DNA from: JADJNW01 sp964596135
Lineage (GTDB): Bacteria > Bacteroidota > Bacteroidia > Chitinophagales > Saprospiraceae
Direction of reading: 5' to 3'
DNA length: 12,235 nt
Assembly: GCA_964596135.1 (NCBI GenBank)
Contig: CAZQTF010000115.1
Coordinates: forward strand, 1 to 12,235
The notes beneath the pieces are model-generated. The model made no database searches and was not told the DNA's origin. It saw only the letters and a list, made by a program, of their open reading frames with translations. Positions 6,054 through 12,235 of the stretch are shown here, piece by piece; position 1 is the stretch's first letter; each line of letters opens with the position of its first letter. The translations under genes and the position numbers were made by a program.

Positions 6054-7841
6054 ATGGAAAATACTGCTCAGTTTTCACCGTTACAACGCTTCTTCCGGCT
6101 ATTGGAATTGGATAAAAAAGATATTTATTACGTCTATATTTATGCGATCTTTGCCGGGCTGATCAATTTGGCTCTGCCCCTGGGCGTGCAGGCAATTATT
6201 GGCTTGATAGCCGGAGGCTCCCTATCTGCTTCCTTGATCATGCTGGTGGTGATTGTTACGGCGGCAACGGCGCTTTCGGGCGTGTTGGTTGTGATGCAGC
6301 TAACCGTGACCGAGAATATCCAGCGGCGTATTTTTGCCCGCTCGGCGTTTGAATTTGCCTATCGCATCCCACGCCTCAAGCTGGATGCCGTTACCAAATA
6401 TTACCCTCCCGAATTGGTCAACCGCTTTTTTGATACATTGACTTTACAAAAAGGATTGCCCAAAATCCTCATGGATATTTCGACATCGGTGTTGAATATC
6501 GCCTTTGGTTTGGTGTTGATCTCTTTCTATCACCCGTTTTTCGCCTTTTTTGGCTTGGCGTTGGTGTTTATTCTGATAATAATTTTTCGCATTACCGGAC
6601 CGCGTGGTTTGCAAACCAGCCTGAAAGAATCCAAGTACAAATACGAAGTGGCATACTGGCTGGAAGAACTGGCGCGCACGATGAACACTTTCAAACTTTG
6701 GGGCGACACACCGCTTTCATTGCGCAACACTGACTATTTGGTGTGCAATTATCTGGACAATCGCCGCAAGCATTTTCGCATCTTGCTGACGCAGTACGGC
6801 GGCATTGTAGGCTTCAAAACGATTGTGACGGCGAGCCTGCTATTTTTGGGCAGCTTCCTCGTGATTGATAATCAGATCAATATCGGTCAGTTTGTCGCTG
6901 CAGAAATTGTGGTGATCCTGGTGATGAGTTCGGTAGAGAAACTCATTATGTCTATGGATACGATCTACGATACCCTGACAGCACTGGAAAAACTGGGCAA
7001 TGTGACAGACCTGCCGATCGAGAATGATCAAGGGTTGAAATTTGAAGAAATTGATACCGGAAAAGGCTTGAAGATAGAAGTGGAAGGTTTGTACTTCCGC
7101 TTTGAAGATGCCGAGCGCCCGACGATTGACCATCTGAGCATGAGCATACAGCCCAACGAACGCGTTTGTATCGCCGGATACAATGGTTCTGGTAAATCCA
7201 CACTGGTTCAGATCATTGCTGGGTTGTACAGCGAATTTCAGGGCAGCGTCAATTACAACCATTTCCCGATGCGCAATCTCGAACTGTCGAGCCTGCGCCG
7301 CAACATTGGCGACTATTGCACCCAAGAAGATATTTTCAAAGGTACTATCTTAGACAACATTTCGCTGGGGAATTCCGACATTAAATTGGAAGACGTGATC
7401 TGGGCGGCTGATAGCGCGGGACTGAGCCAGTATGTGCAAAGACTGCCCAACGGCTACAATACCCTCCTCCAACCCGGTGGCAAAAACGTACCGCAAAACA
7501 TTCGCACCAAAATCATGCTTGCCCGAAGCATTGCCAAACGCCCTCGTTTGCAGGCGATGGAGGGTTTTATCAGCAATCTGGAGCAGGCGGATCGGCTGGC
7601 GGTTGTCAATTTTCTGACTTCACCGGAAAACAACTGGACGCTCCTGATCGTAACGGATGACCCGATGATTGCTGCCAAGTGCGATCGAACGCTGATTATG
7701 AAAGACGGTAAAATTATTGAATCTGGTACTTTCGAACAGATTACTGCTGGTGCTCATTTCAGGAGGGTGTTCAAAATGTCGAACGAGGAAACGTCACCGG
7801 AAAATTTCAACGGTCATTCCAAAGCGTATTCTCAAATATAA
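6054..7841 (+). CDS. ABC exporter permease-ATPase with degenerate ATPase domain
   Basis: Half-size ABC exporter, 595 residues, with membrane and ATPase domains fused as in type I secretion ATPases, but with no N-terminal C39 peptidase domain. Six likely membrane spans lie at about 24-50, 60-82, 140-158, 160-180, 250-271 and 277-296. The nucleotide-binding domain is at about 338-570. Present: Walker A GYNGSGKST (375-383) and Q-loop Gln424. Lost: the LSGGQ position reads VPQNI (479-483), the Walker B Asp position is Glu503, the catalytic Glu position is Gly504, and the H-loop His position is Asp535. The frame is intact and neither other plus-strand frame restores a signature, so this is not a sequencing frameshift. 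The ATG at 6054 was chosen because the upstream GTG overlaps a terminator. The HlyD gene starts 12 bases after the stop. The protein probably binds ATP but should hydrolyse it poorly or not at all, unless it pairs with another ABC subunit. Confidence 0.92.
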   Translation: MENTAQFSPLQRFFRLLELDKKDIYYVYIYAIFAGLINLALPLGVQAIIGLIAGGSLSASLIMLVVIVTAATALSGVLVVMQLTVTENIQRRIFARSAFEFAYRIPRLKLDAVTKYYPPELVNRFFDTLTLQKGLPKILMDISTSVLNIAFGLVLISFYHPFFAFFGLALVFILIIIFRITGPRGLQTSLKESKYKYEVAYWLEELARTMNTFKLWGDTPLSLRNTDYLVCNYLDNRRKHFRILLTQYGGIVGFKTIVTASLLFLGSFLVIDNQINIGQFVAAEIVVILVMSSVEKLIMSMDTIYDTLTALEKLGNVTDLPIENDQGLKFEEIDTGKGLKIEVEGLYFRFEDAERPTIDHLSMSIQPNERVCIAGYNGSGKSTLVQIIAGLYSEFQGSVNYNHFPMRNLELSSLRRNIGDYCTQEDIFKGTILDNISLGNSDIKLEDVIWAADSAGLSQYVQRLPNGYNTLLQPGGKNVPQNIRTKIMLARSIAKRPRLQAMEGFISNLEQADRLAVVNFLTSPENNWTLLIVTDDPMIAAKCDRTLIMKDGKIIESGTFEQITAGAHFRRVFKMSNEETSPENFNGHSKAYSQI

Positions 7842-7853
7842 AAAGCAGAAACG

Positions 7854-9251
7854 ATGCTCAATATTTCACCCAATTCTATCAGTCATCGGATCAGAAAAGA
7901 AGATTTTCCTTCGTTTCAGCAGACCAACCTTTCCCGGGCGCATCGCCTCTTTACACGTTGGCTACTGGCGGTGATGGGTTTCATTATTCTATTTCTGTTT
8001 TTGCCCTGGACACAAAATATCCAGTCAGATGGTATAGTAACAACTGCTCGCCCGGAGATGCGACCCCAAATCATCCCTTCACCGATAGACGCCCGAATTG
8101 AAAAATGGTACGTACGGGAGGGGGAATTGGTCAAAGCCGGCGATACCATCGTCTTTATCTCGGAGATTAAGGCGGATTATCTTGATCCAAACCTTGTGCC
8201 GCGCACCCAACAACAGGTAGCTGCCAAAGAAGGCGCGATCGTTTCTTATCAGAATAAAGTGCAAGCACTGGAAGACCAGATTGCCAATATGGAGTCGCAA
8301 CTTACGCTCAAGCAGCAACAATTGCAACGAAAAATCGAGCAGGTGCGCTTTAAAATAGCCGCTGACAGCGCTGATCTGATGCAGGCGATTATTCAGGATT
8401 CAATCGCCAGGGTGCAGTACGAACGGGCGAAAACGCTCTTTGAAAAAGGTATTGACCCCCGCGCGAAGGTCGAGGATAAACAAGCGAAGCTTCAGGAAAC
8501 CCGCAATAAGGTTGTTGCTTCGCAAAACAAACTCAACTCCAGCCGGCAGGAACTCTCGATCACAAAGGTAGAATTGGGCGCTGTGCGCGCCGAATACAGT
8601 GAAAAAATTGCCAAAGCTCGCTCGGATATCGCCAGCGCCCTTTCTGATGGCTACAACGCTCAGGCGGAAGCAGGCAAACTGCGCATCCAGGCGAGCAACT
8701 ATGAGCGTCGTAGCGGATTTTATTACATCACCGCGCCGCAGGATTCCTATATTACTAAAGTGATCACGCCCGGTATTGGCGAAACGATCAAGGAAGGGGA
8801 CGGTATCGTCAGCATTATGCCGGCGCATTATCAATTGGCGGTGGAATTGTATGTAGACCCAATGGATTTTCCGCTGGTCAACGTGGATTCTACGATCAAC
8901 AATGATAAGCCCGACGTGCGTTTCATTTTTGATGGCTGGCCTGCATTCATTTTCTCGGGCTGGCCCGGTCAGTCTTTCGGTACATACATCGGAGAAATTT
9001 TTGCTATTGATAATGAAATCAGTACCAACGGGAAATACCGTATTTTGATCGTGCAAAAGCCTGGAACAAAAGCTTGGCCCAGGGAATTACGAGTAGGGTC
9101 GGGCGCCCAAGGCATTATTTTGCTCAACAACGTGCCGCTGTGGTATGAAATTTGGCGACAGCTCAATGGCTTCCCGCCGGATTATTACAGCGACAAAGAT
9201 GAAAAAGAAAAAGAGCCAAAAATGAAAGCACCGGTAAGATCTTTAAAGTGA
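7854..9251 (+). CDS. HlyD-type periplasmic adaptor (membrane fusion protein)
   Basis: Membrane fusion protein of the HlyD family, 465 residues, linking an inner-membrane exporter to an outer-membrane channel. A short cytoplasmic N-terminus is followed by one membrane span at about 36-52. The first half of the biotinyl-lipoyl-like domain is at about 71-105 (IPSPIDARIEKWYVREGELVKAGD region). A long coiled-coil hairpin runs from about 115 to 288, rich in Gln, Lys, Glu and Ala. The second lipoyl half is at about 290-325 (TAPQDSYI, then GETIKEGDGIVSI), and a beta-barrel domain at about 326-430. The tail after 440 is Lys/Glu-rich. The gene begins 12 bases after the ABC gene and the TolC-type gene follows 24 bases after its stop, so the three form a transcription unit. 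The hairpin length resembles that of type I secretion adaptors. The transported substrate is unknown. Confidence 0.92.
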   Translation: MLNISPNSISHRIRKEDFPSFQQTNLSRAHRLFTRWLLAVMGFIILFLFLPWTQNIQSDGIVTTARPEMRPQIIPSPIDARIEKWYVREGELVKAGDTIVFISEIKADYLDPNLVPRTQQQVAAKEGAIVSYQNKVQALEDQIANMESQLTLKQQQLQRKIEQVRFKIAADSADLMQAIIQDSIARVQYERAKTLFEKGIDPRAKVEDKQAKLQETRNKVVASQNKLNSSRQELSITKVELGAVRAEYSEKIAKARSDIASALSDGYNAQAEAGKLRIQASNYERRSGFYYITAPQDSYITKVITPGIGETIKEGDGIVSIMPAHYQLAVELYVDPMDFPLVNVDSTINNDKPDVRFIFDGWPAFIFSGWPGQSFGTYIGEIFAIDNEISTNGKYRILIVQKPGTKAWPRELRVGSGAQGIILLNNVPLWYEIWRQLNGFPPDYYSDKDEKEKEPKMKAPVRSLK

Positions 9252-9275
9252 TTTGGTAAATGAACGGATGATTGA

Positions 9276-10715
9276 ATGAATAGAATAATGAAGTGGGGCA
9301 TTATATTATTAATAATATTTGGCATTAGCGGAAAAGCATGGCCGCAAAGGCCGGATTCTGCCAGGGTATTCACACAGGAGGAGTATTTTCAATGGATCAT
9401 GGCGTATCATCCGCTTGTGAAACAGGCAAATCTGCTTACTGCAGAAGCACAGGCGAATTTGCGGATGGCACGTGGAGGCTTCGATCCCAAATTATATGCC
9501 GATTGGCAGCAGAAGTCATTTGACGGCAAAAACTATTTCTCCATCGGAGAAGGGGGGGTTAAGATTCCGACCTGGTTTGGTCTGGAGGTAAAAAGTTATT
9601 TCAATACAACAGATGGCGTATTCCTCAATCCTGAAAATACGCTACCGGCAGCTGGGCAGGCAGTGGCGGGTATCAAGGCATCGCTGGGGCAGGGGCTCTT
9701 TATTGACGAGCGTCGGGCGGCATTGCAAAAAGCAAAAATACTTCAGCAAGCCAATGAAACGGAGCGTTTGAATGCTGTCAACGATGTGTTGCTGGATGCG
9801 GCAATTGCCTATTGGGACTGGGTGAAAGCTTACAACGAAATGCTGGCAATCGAAGAGGCGTTGCGCTTGTCGCGCCAGCGCCTGGAGGGGATTGTGGCGA
9901 GTTTTGAGGAGGGCGACAAACCGGCGATGGACACGCTGGAAACGTTTATTCAGGTACAAAACTGGGAATTTGAACTCAATCAGGCGCGCCTTCAATACCA
10001 GAACGCTGGGCTAATGCTGTCGAATTACCTCTGGCTGAATGATAACACACCGATAGAAATTACCGATCAACTACGCCCCATGGTGCTGTCGGAACTGGAA
10101 ACGCAGCAACCGCTACCTGTTATGGATAATTTCGTACAGTTGCTGGAAGCTACGCACCCGCAGTTGCGCTATTACCAATTTAAGCTCAATCAATTGGATA
10201 TTGACCGTCGCCTGGCTACGGAAATGCTCAAACCCCGGCTCGACGTGGAGTACAATCTGCTGGGTGATGGATTTAATTTTAATCAAAAAGTAAATGGCGA
10301 TAATGGTTTGAACAACTTATTATTGCAAAATTATAAATGGGGGCTTAATTTCAGCTTCCCGCTTTTTTTGCGCAAAGAACGTGGGAAATTGGATTTGACA
10401 AAAATCAAAATATTGGACACTGATTTTACCCTACAGCAAAAACGCCTCGAACTTACCAACAAGGTGCGCGACGCTTACAACCACTGGCAAAACGCTCAAC
10501 GGCAAATTGCTCTTTATCAAAGTGTTACGGAGAATTATCGCTCGTTGCTGGAAGCAGAAATTACACGATTTGCCTTTGGCGAAAGTTCGATTTTCCTGAT
10601 CAATTCTCGTGAACAAAAGTTGATCGAGGCGCAGTTAAAGCTTATCAAACTGCAGGCAGAATTTCACAAAAACCGTAATAAGGTTGAATGGGCGGCAGGC
10701 AGACTAGGGCTTTGA
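9276..10715 (+). CDS. TolC-family outer membrane channel protein
   Basis: Outer-membrane efflux protein (OEP/TolC family), 479 residues. Residues 1-24 form a signal peptide: a basic start, a hydrophobic core WGIILLIIFGISG, and likely cleavage after AWPQ. Two OEP repeats follow, at about 35-245 and 285-475, each dominated by long helices with heptad-like patterns. Examples are the helix from about 145 to 200 and the C-terminal stretch with NKVRDAYNHWQNAQRQIALY. These build the periplasmic tunnel, and the intervening segments the outer-membrane barrel strands. A second in-frame ATG four codons in (9288) is an alternative start and would leave the signal peptide workable. It lies 24 bases after the HlyD gene and completes the tripartite export set. 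I see no intrinsic terminator on the plus strand after it. Confidence 0.92.
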   Translation: MNRIMKWGIILLIIFGISGKAWPQRPDSARVFTQEEYFQWIMAYHPLVKQANLLTAEAQANLRMARGGFDPKLYADWQQKSFDGKNYFSIGEGGVKIPTWFGLEVKSYFNTTDGVFLNPENTLPAAGQAVAGIKASLGQGLFIDERRAALQKAKILQQANETERLNAVNDVLLDAAIAYWDWVKAYNEMLAIEEALRLSRQRLEGIVASFEEGDKPAMDTLETFIQVQNWEFELNQARLQYQNAGLMLSNYLWLNDNTPIEITDQLRPMVLSELETQQPLPVMDNFVQLLEATHPQLRYYQFKLNQLDIDRRLATEMLKPRLDVEYNLLGDGFNFNQKVNGDNGLNNLLLQNYKWGLNFSFPLFLRKERGKLDLTKIKILDTDFTLQQKRLELTNKVRDAYNHWQNAQRQIALYQSVTENYRSLLEAEITRFAFGESSIFLINSREQKLIEAQLKLIKLQAEFHKNRNKVEWAAGRLGL

Positions 10716-10754
10716 GATCTTTGCTCAATGTCAATTATGGGCAGGCTCAAATCT

Positions 10755-10779
10755 AAAAAAAAATGATTACCAATCACTT
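10755..10779 (-). terminator. Weak minus-strand terminator for the downstream small gene
   Basis: Read on the minus strand, TGATT and AATCA (10776-10764) pair around a three-base loop GGT. The stem extends outward by AAG against TTT (one G-U pair) to about eight pairs, and nine T residues follow (10763-10755). The stem is AT-rich, so efficiency may be low. It lies about 150 bases beyond the stop of the minus-strand gene at 10926-11270. Confidence 0.45.
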
Positions 10780-10925
10780 GTTTCGAATACATGATATTTT
10801 AAACAGCAAAATGTAAAATGTAAAAGGAGCCAACCGCGAGTGACCATGATCAGTACCTTTGTCGTTTTATGCCGAGGACATCGCCCGCGACATTTCGCAG
10901 TCTCTTAAGCTATTCATAATGCAGG

Positions 10926-11270
10926 CTATGTAACCAATTCGTAAAACGTATCTGCTTGATCTTCTGTAGAAGTGTGCTTACAAGGGAAGTCTTTTTCAAT
11001 CAAAATGTGCAGCGGCTGGCGACTTTCCAGACCCACCTGTTCGCTGTCCATCCATTGGTAGGCTTGCTGTTGGGGGATTTCTATCAGAATGTGCCCGTTT
11101 TCAAAAACTCCCCGGATATTGGAAATGTGTGTAATTTTTAATGTATATGTTAATATTTGATTTTCATTGAAATATACGGATTCCTGTACAAAGCCTTCGG
11201 CACGGAGTTGATCTATATCCGATTTGCGTATCCGCAAGCGGACGCTGTTTTTAGCGCATCTGAGTTTCAT
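10926..11270 (-). CDS. Small conserved-looking protein of unknown function (DUF7009-like)
   Basis: A 114-residue, highly charged, probably cytoplasmic protein without signal peptide or membrane span. The N-terminus (KLRCAKNSVRLRIRKSDID) looks like a strand-helix unit, followed by alternating strand-like segments. The C-terminal part carries IEKDFPCKHTSTEDQADTFYE (about 91-111). The pattern of NSVRLR near the start and EKDFxC followed by an acidic stretch ending in an aromatic resembles a family of small Bacteroidota proteins that I recall as DUF7009. The name is from memory and should be checked. No function is known to me. It is transcribed away from the OmpA-domain gene, with both starts within 125 bases, and the start ATG sits right at the beginning of the conserved part. 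Confidence 0.75.
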   Translation of the reverse strand: MKLRCAKNSVRLRIRKSDIDQLRAEGFVQESVYFNENQILTYTLKITHISNIRGVFENGHILIEIPQQQAYQWMDSEQVGLESRQPLHILIEKDFPCKHTSTEDQADTFYELVT

Positions 11271-11296
11271 ATGTTTGGCGAATTACATCTTGTTTT

Positions 11297-11325
11297 TAAA
11301 ATTACAAATTTTGCGCTACTTCAAA
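11297..11325 (-). promoter_or_regulatory. Putative promoter of the small minus-strand gene
   Basis: On the minus strand, TTTG (11325-11322) is followed after 17 bases by TAATTTTA (11304-11297), one mismatch from TAnnTTTG. The spacing is slightly shorter than the usual 19 or so. The element ends 26 bases before the ATG at 11270. The region is AT-rich, so a chance match is possible. Confidence 0.3.
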
Positions 11326-11340
11326 AAAAATTGTAACTTT

Positions 11341-11371
11341 TTTGTTGAACGCCGCGAATTCTGTACTTTTA
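11341..11371 (+). promoter_or_regulatory. Putative Bacteroidota promoter for the OmpA-domain gene
   Basis: TTTG at 11341-11344, 19 bases, then TACTTTTA at 11364-11371: the expected -33/-7 architecture with one mismatch in the -7 box. Transcription would start near 11378, giving a leader of about 15 bases before the ATG at 11394. Confidence 0.45.
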
Positions 11372-11393
11372 AACGATCAAAGTGAATCACAAC

Positions 11394-12235
11394 ATGAGAG
11401 CATTCGTCGTGTTCCTTCTTTTCTGCGTGTACGCCCTGTTCGCCCGTTGGTATTACGTATGCGAAATCAAGCATTTGTGCGAGCCGGCGCCGCCTGTACC
11501 GCAAGACGTCAGGCTGAAAACCCTCCGCCTGATGGAAGAAGATACCGTCATTGTGCAGGGCTACGACCAGTTTGCTTTCGACAGCACCAACGTGCGCCCT
11601 CGTCTCAACAAAAACAATGGGGCTTTTCTCGATACGGTCGCTTCCTATCTGAAACTTTTCCCGGAAAAGAACCTGACGATCATCGGTTTGTACCGATTGG
11701 GCGAAGACAGCCTGAAGATCGGGTTTTATGAAAACATCGGTGTGGCGCGGGCAGCAGAAGTGCGCAAATTGCTGATGCGACGCGGCATTGACGAAAAACG
11801 CATTTCGCTGGATTACGAGCGTACGAGCGATTCGTTGCTGCGCGAGCCGCTGACATTCAACGTGTTGACAGGTAAACCCGCAGAATTTGAAACCGTACAG
11901 TTTACTTTTACCAATATGACTTTTTCCGATGCCAATTTTGCTTTTGATTCGGATGAGTTCAAACCCGGCGAGCCGTTTGTTTTGTACGCCGATTCGGTGA
12001 AAACGTATCTGGCTTTGAACCCCGAAAAAACAATGACGATCATCGGGCATACCGACAATGTAGGCACCAACAAATATAACATGGACCTGGGGTTGCGCCG
12101 CGCTAAAAGCGCCCGCGAATATTTCAAGAATCTGGGCGTCATCGCTAAAATCAACGTGGAATCGCGCGGAGAGTCGCGCCCGGCTGCTACCAACGAAACC
12201 GATGAAGGCCGCCAGAAAAACCGAAGGGTTAATTT
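11394..12235 (+). CDS. Tandem OmpA-domain envelope protein (3' end outside the window)
   Basis: The frame from the ATG at 11394 stays open to the window end, giving 280 codons. Residues 3-16 are hydrophobic and act as a signal peptide or membrane anchor; no lipobox is clear. Two OmpA-like domains follow. The second (about 172-281) is canonical: NFAFDSDEFKPGEP, then GHTDNVG with Asp221, LRRA with Arg236, and GRQKNRRV at the end. The Asp-Arg pair has the 15-residue spacing of the diaminopimelate-binding pair of OmpA proteins, so peptidoglycan binding is expected. The first (about 55-142) has the same plan (QFAFDSTNVRPRL, IIGLYRLGEDS, GVARAAEVRKLL, RGIDEKRISL), but HTD is replaced by Leu99-Tyr100-Arg101, so it probably does not bind peptidoglycan. 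A further domain beyond the window cannot be excluded, although the second domain is nearly complete. Confidence 0.9.
   Translation, partial: MRAFVVFLLFCVYALFARWYYVCEIKHLCEPAPPVPQDVRLKTLRLMEEDTVIVQGYDQFAFDSTNVRPRLNKNNGAFLDTVASYLKLFPEKNLTIIGLYRLGEDSLKIGFYENIGVARAAEVRKLLMRRGIDEKRISLDYERTSDSLLREPLTFNVLTGKPAEFETVQFTFTNMTFSDANFAFDSDEFKPGEPFVLYADSVKTYLALNPEKTMTIIGHTDNVGTNKYNMDLGLRRAKSAREYFKNLGVIAKINVESRGESRPAATNETDEGRQKNRRVN

Noticed and set aside
8400..9056. A 218-codon minus-strand open frame inside the HlyD gene
   Set aside because: It lies antisense to a well-supported adaptor protein and has no recognisable motif or upstream signal.
10839..10848. The ten bases GAGTGACCAT occur both here and at 1-10 of the window
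   Set aside because: The flanks do not match on either side, so a single ten-base identity is not evidence of a repeat or attachment site.
10846..10908. A 20-codon plus-strand open frame after tolC with AGGAG at 10825-10829
   Set aside because: It is too short to support, the AGGAG is 16 bases from the ATG, and the peptide has no recognisable feature.
11316..12050. A 244-codon minus-strand open frame opposite the OmpA-domain gene
   Set aside because: The plus strand encodes clear OmpA motifs in an uninterrupted frame; the antisense translation is featureless and Cys/His/Gln-rich.

Overview
The window looks like chromosomal DNA from a Bacteroidota bacterium, possibly of the Saprospiria/Sphingobacteriia side. 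The grounds are promoter elements close to the Bacteroidota consensus (TTTG, about 19 bases, TAnnTTTG), mostly no recognisable Shine-Dalgarno sequence before start codons, and gene families common in that phylum. Species placement is inference. I see no rRNA, tRNA, CRISPR array, insertion sequence or prophage.

Layout. (1) 138-2380, plus strand: a gluconate module with a GntP-type permease and a short-form 6-phosphogluconate dehydrogenase; no gluconate kinase is in the window. (2) 2392-3330, minus strand: a XerD-type tyrosine recombinase, convergent with the dehydrogenase. (3) 3626-5017, plus strand: an ECF sigma factor followed by a TetR-type regulator. (4) 5136-10715, plus strand: a putative lipoprotein-anchored SPFH/prohibitin protein, a strong intrinsic terminator, then a type I secretion-like set (ABC permease-ATPase, HlyD-type adaptor, TolC-type outer membrane channel). 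(5) 10926-11270, minus strand: a small conserved-looking protein of unknown function. (6) 11394 to the window end, plus strand: a protein with two tandem OmpA-like domains, cut by the window edge.

The most unusual object is the ABC protein at 6054-7841. It keeps a perfect Walker A motif and the Q-loop glutamine, but the LSGGQ signature, the Walker B aspartate, the catalytic glutamate and the H-loop histidine are all replaced, with the reading frame intact. It is the only ABC subunit in the cluster, so a homodimer would have no canonical hydrolysis site. It is still co-transcribed with HlyD and TolC partners, which suggests either an exporter with unconventional energetics or one that needs an unseen active partner. 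The terminator ending only 25 bases before its start codon suggests attenuation or controlled readthrough between the SPFH gene and the exporter genes.

How the parts may work together (inference): the TetR-type regulator, perhaps with the ECF sigma factor, would control an envelope-spanning export complex (ABC, HlyD, TolC) with the SPFH protein as a membrane scaffold. No cargo protein is recognisable in the window.
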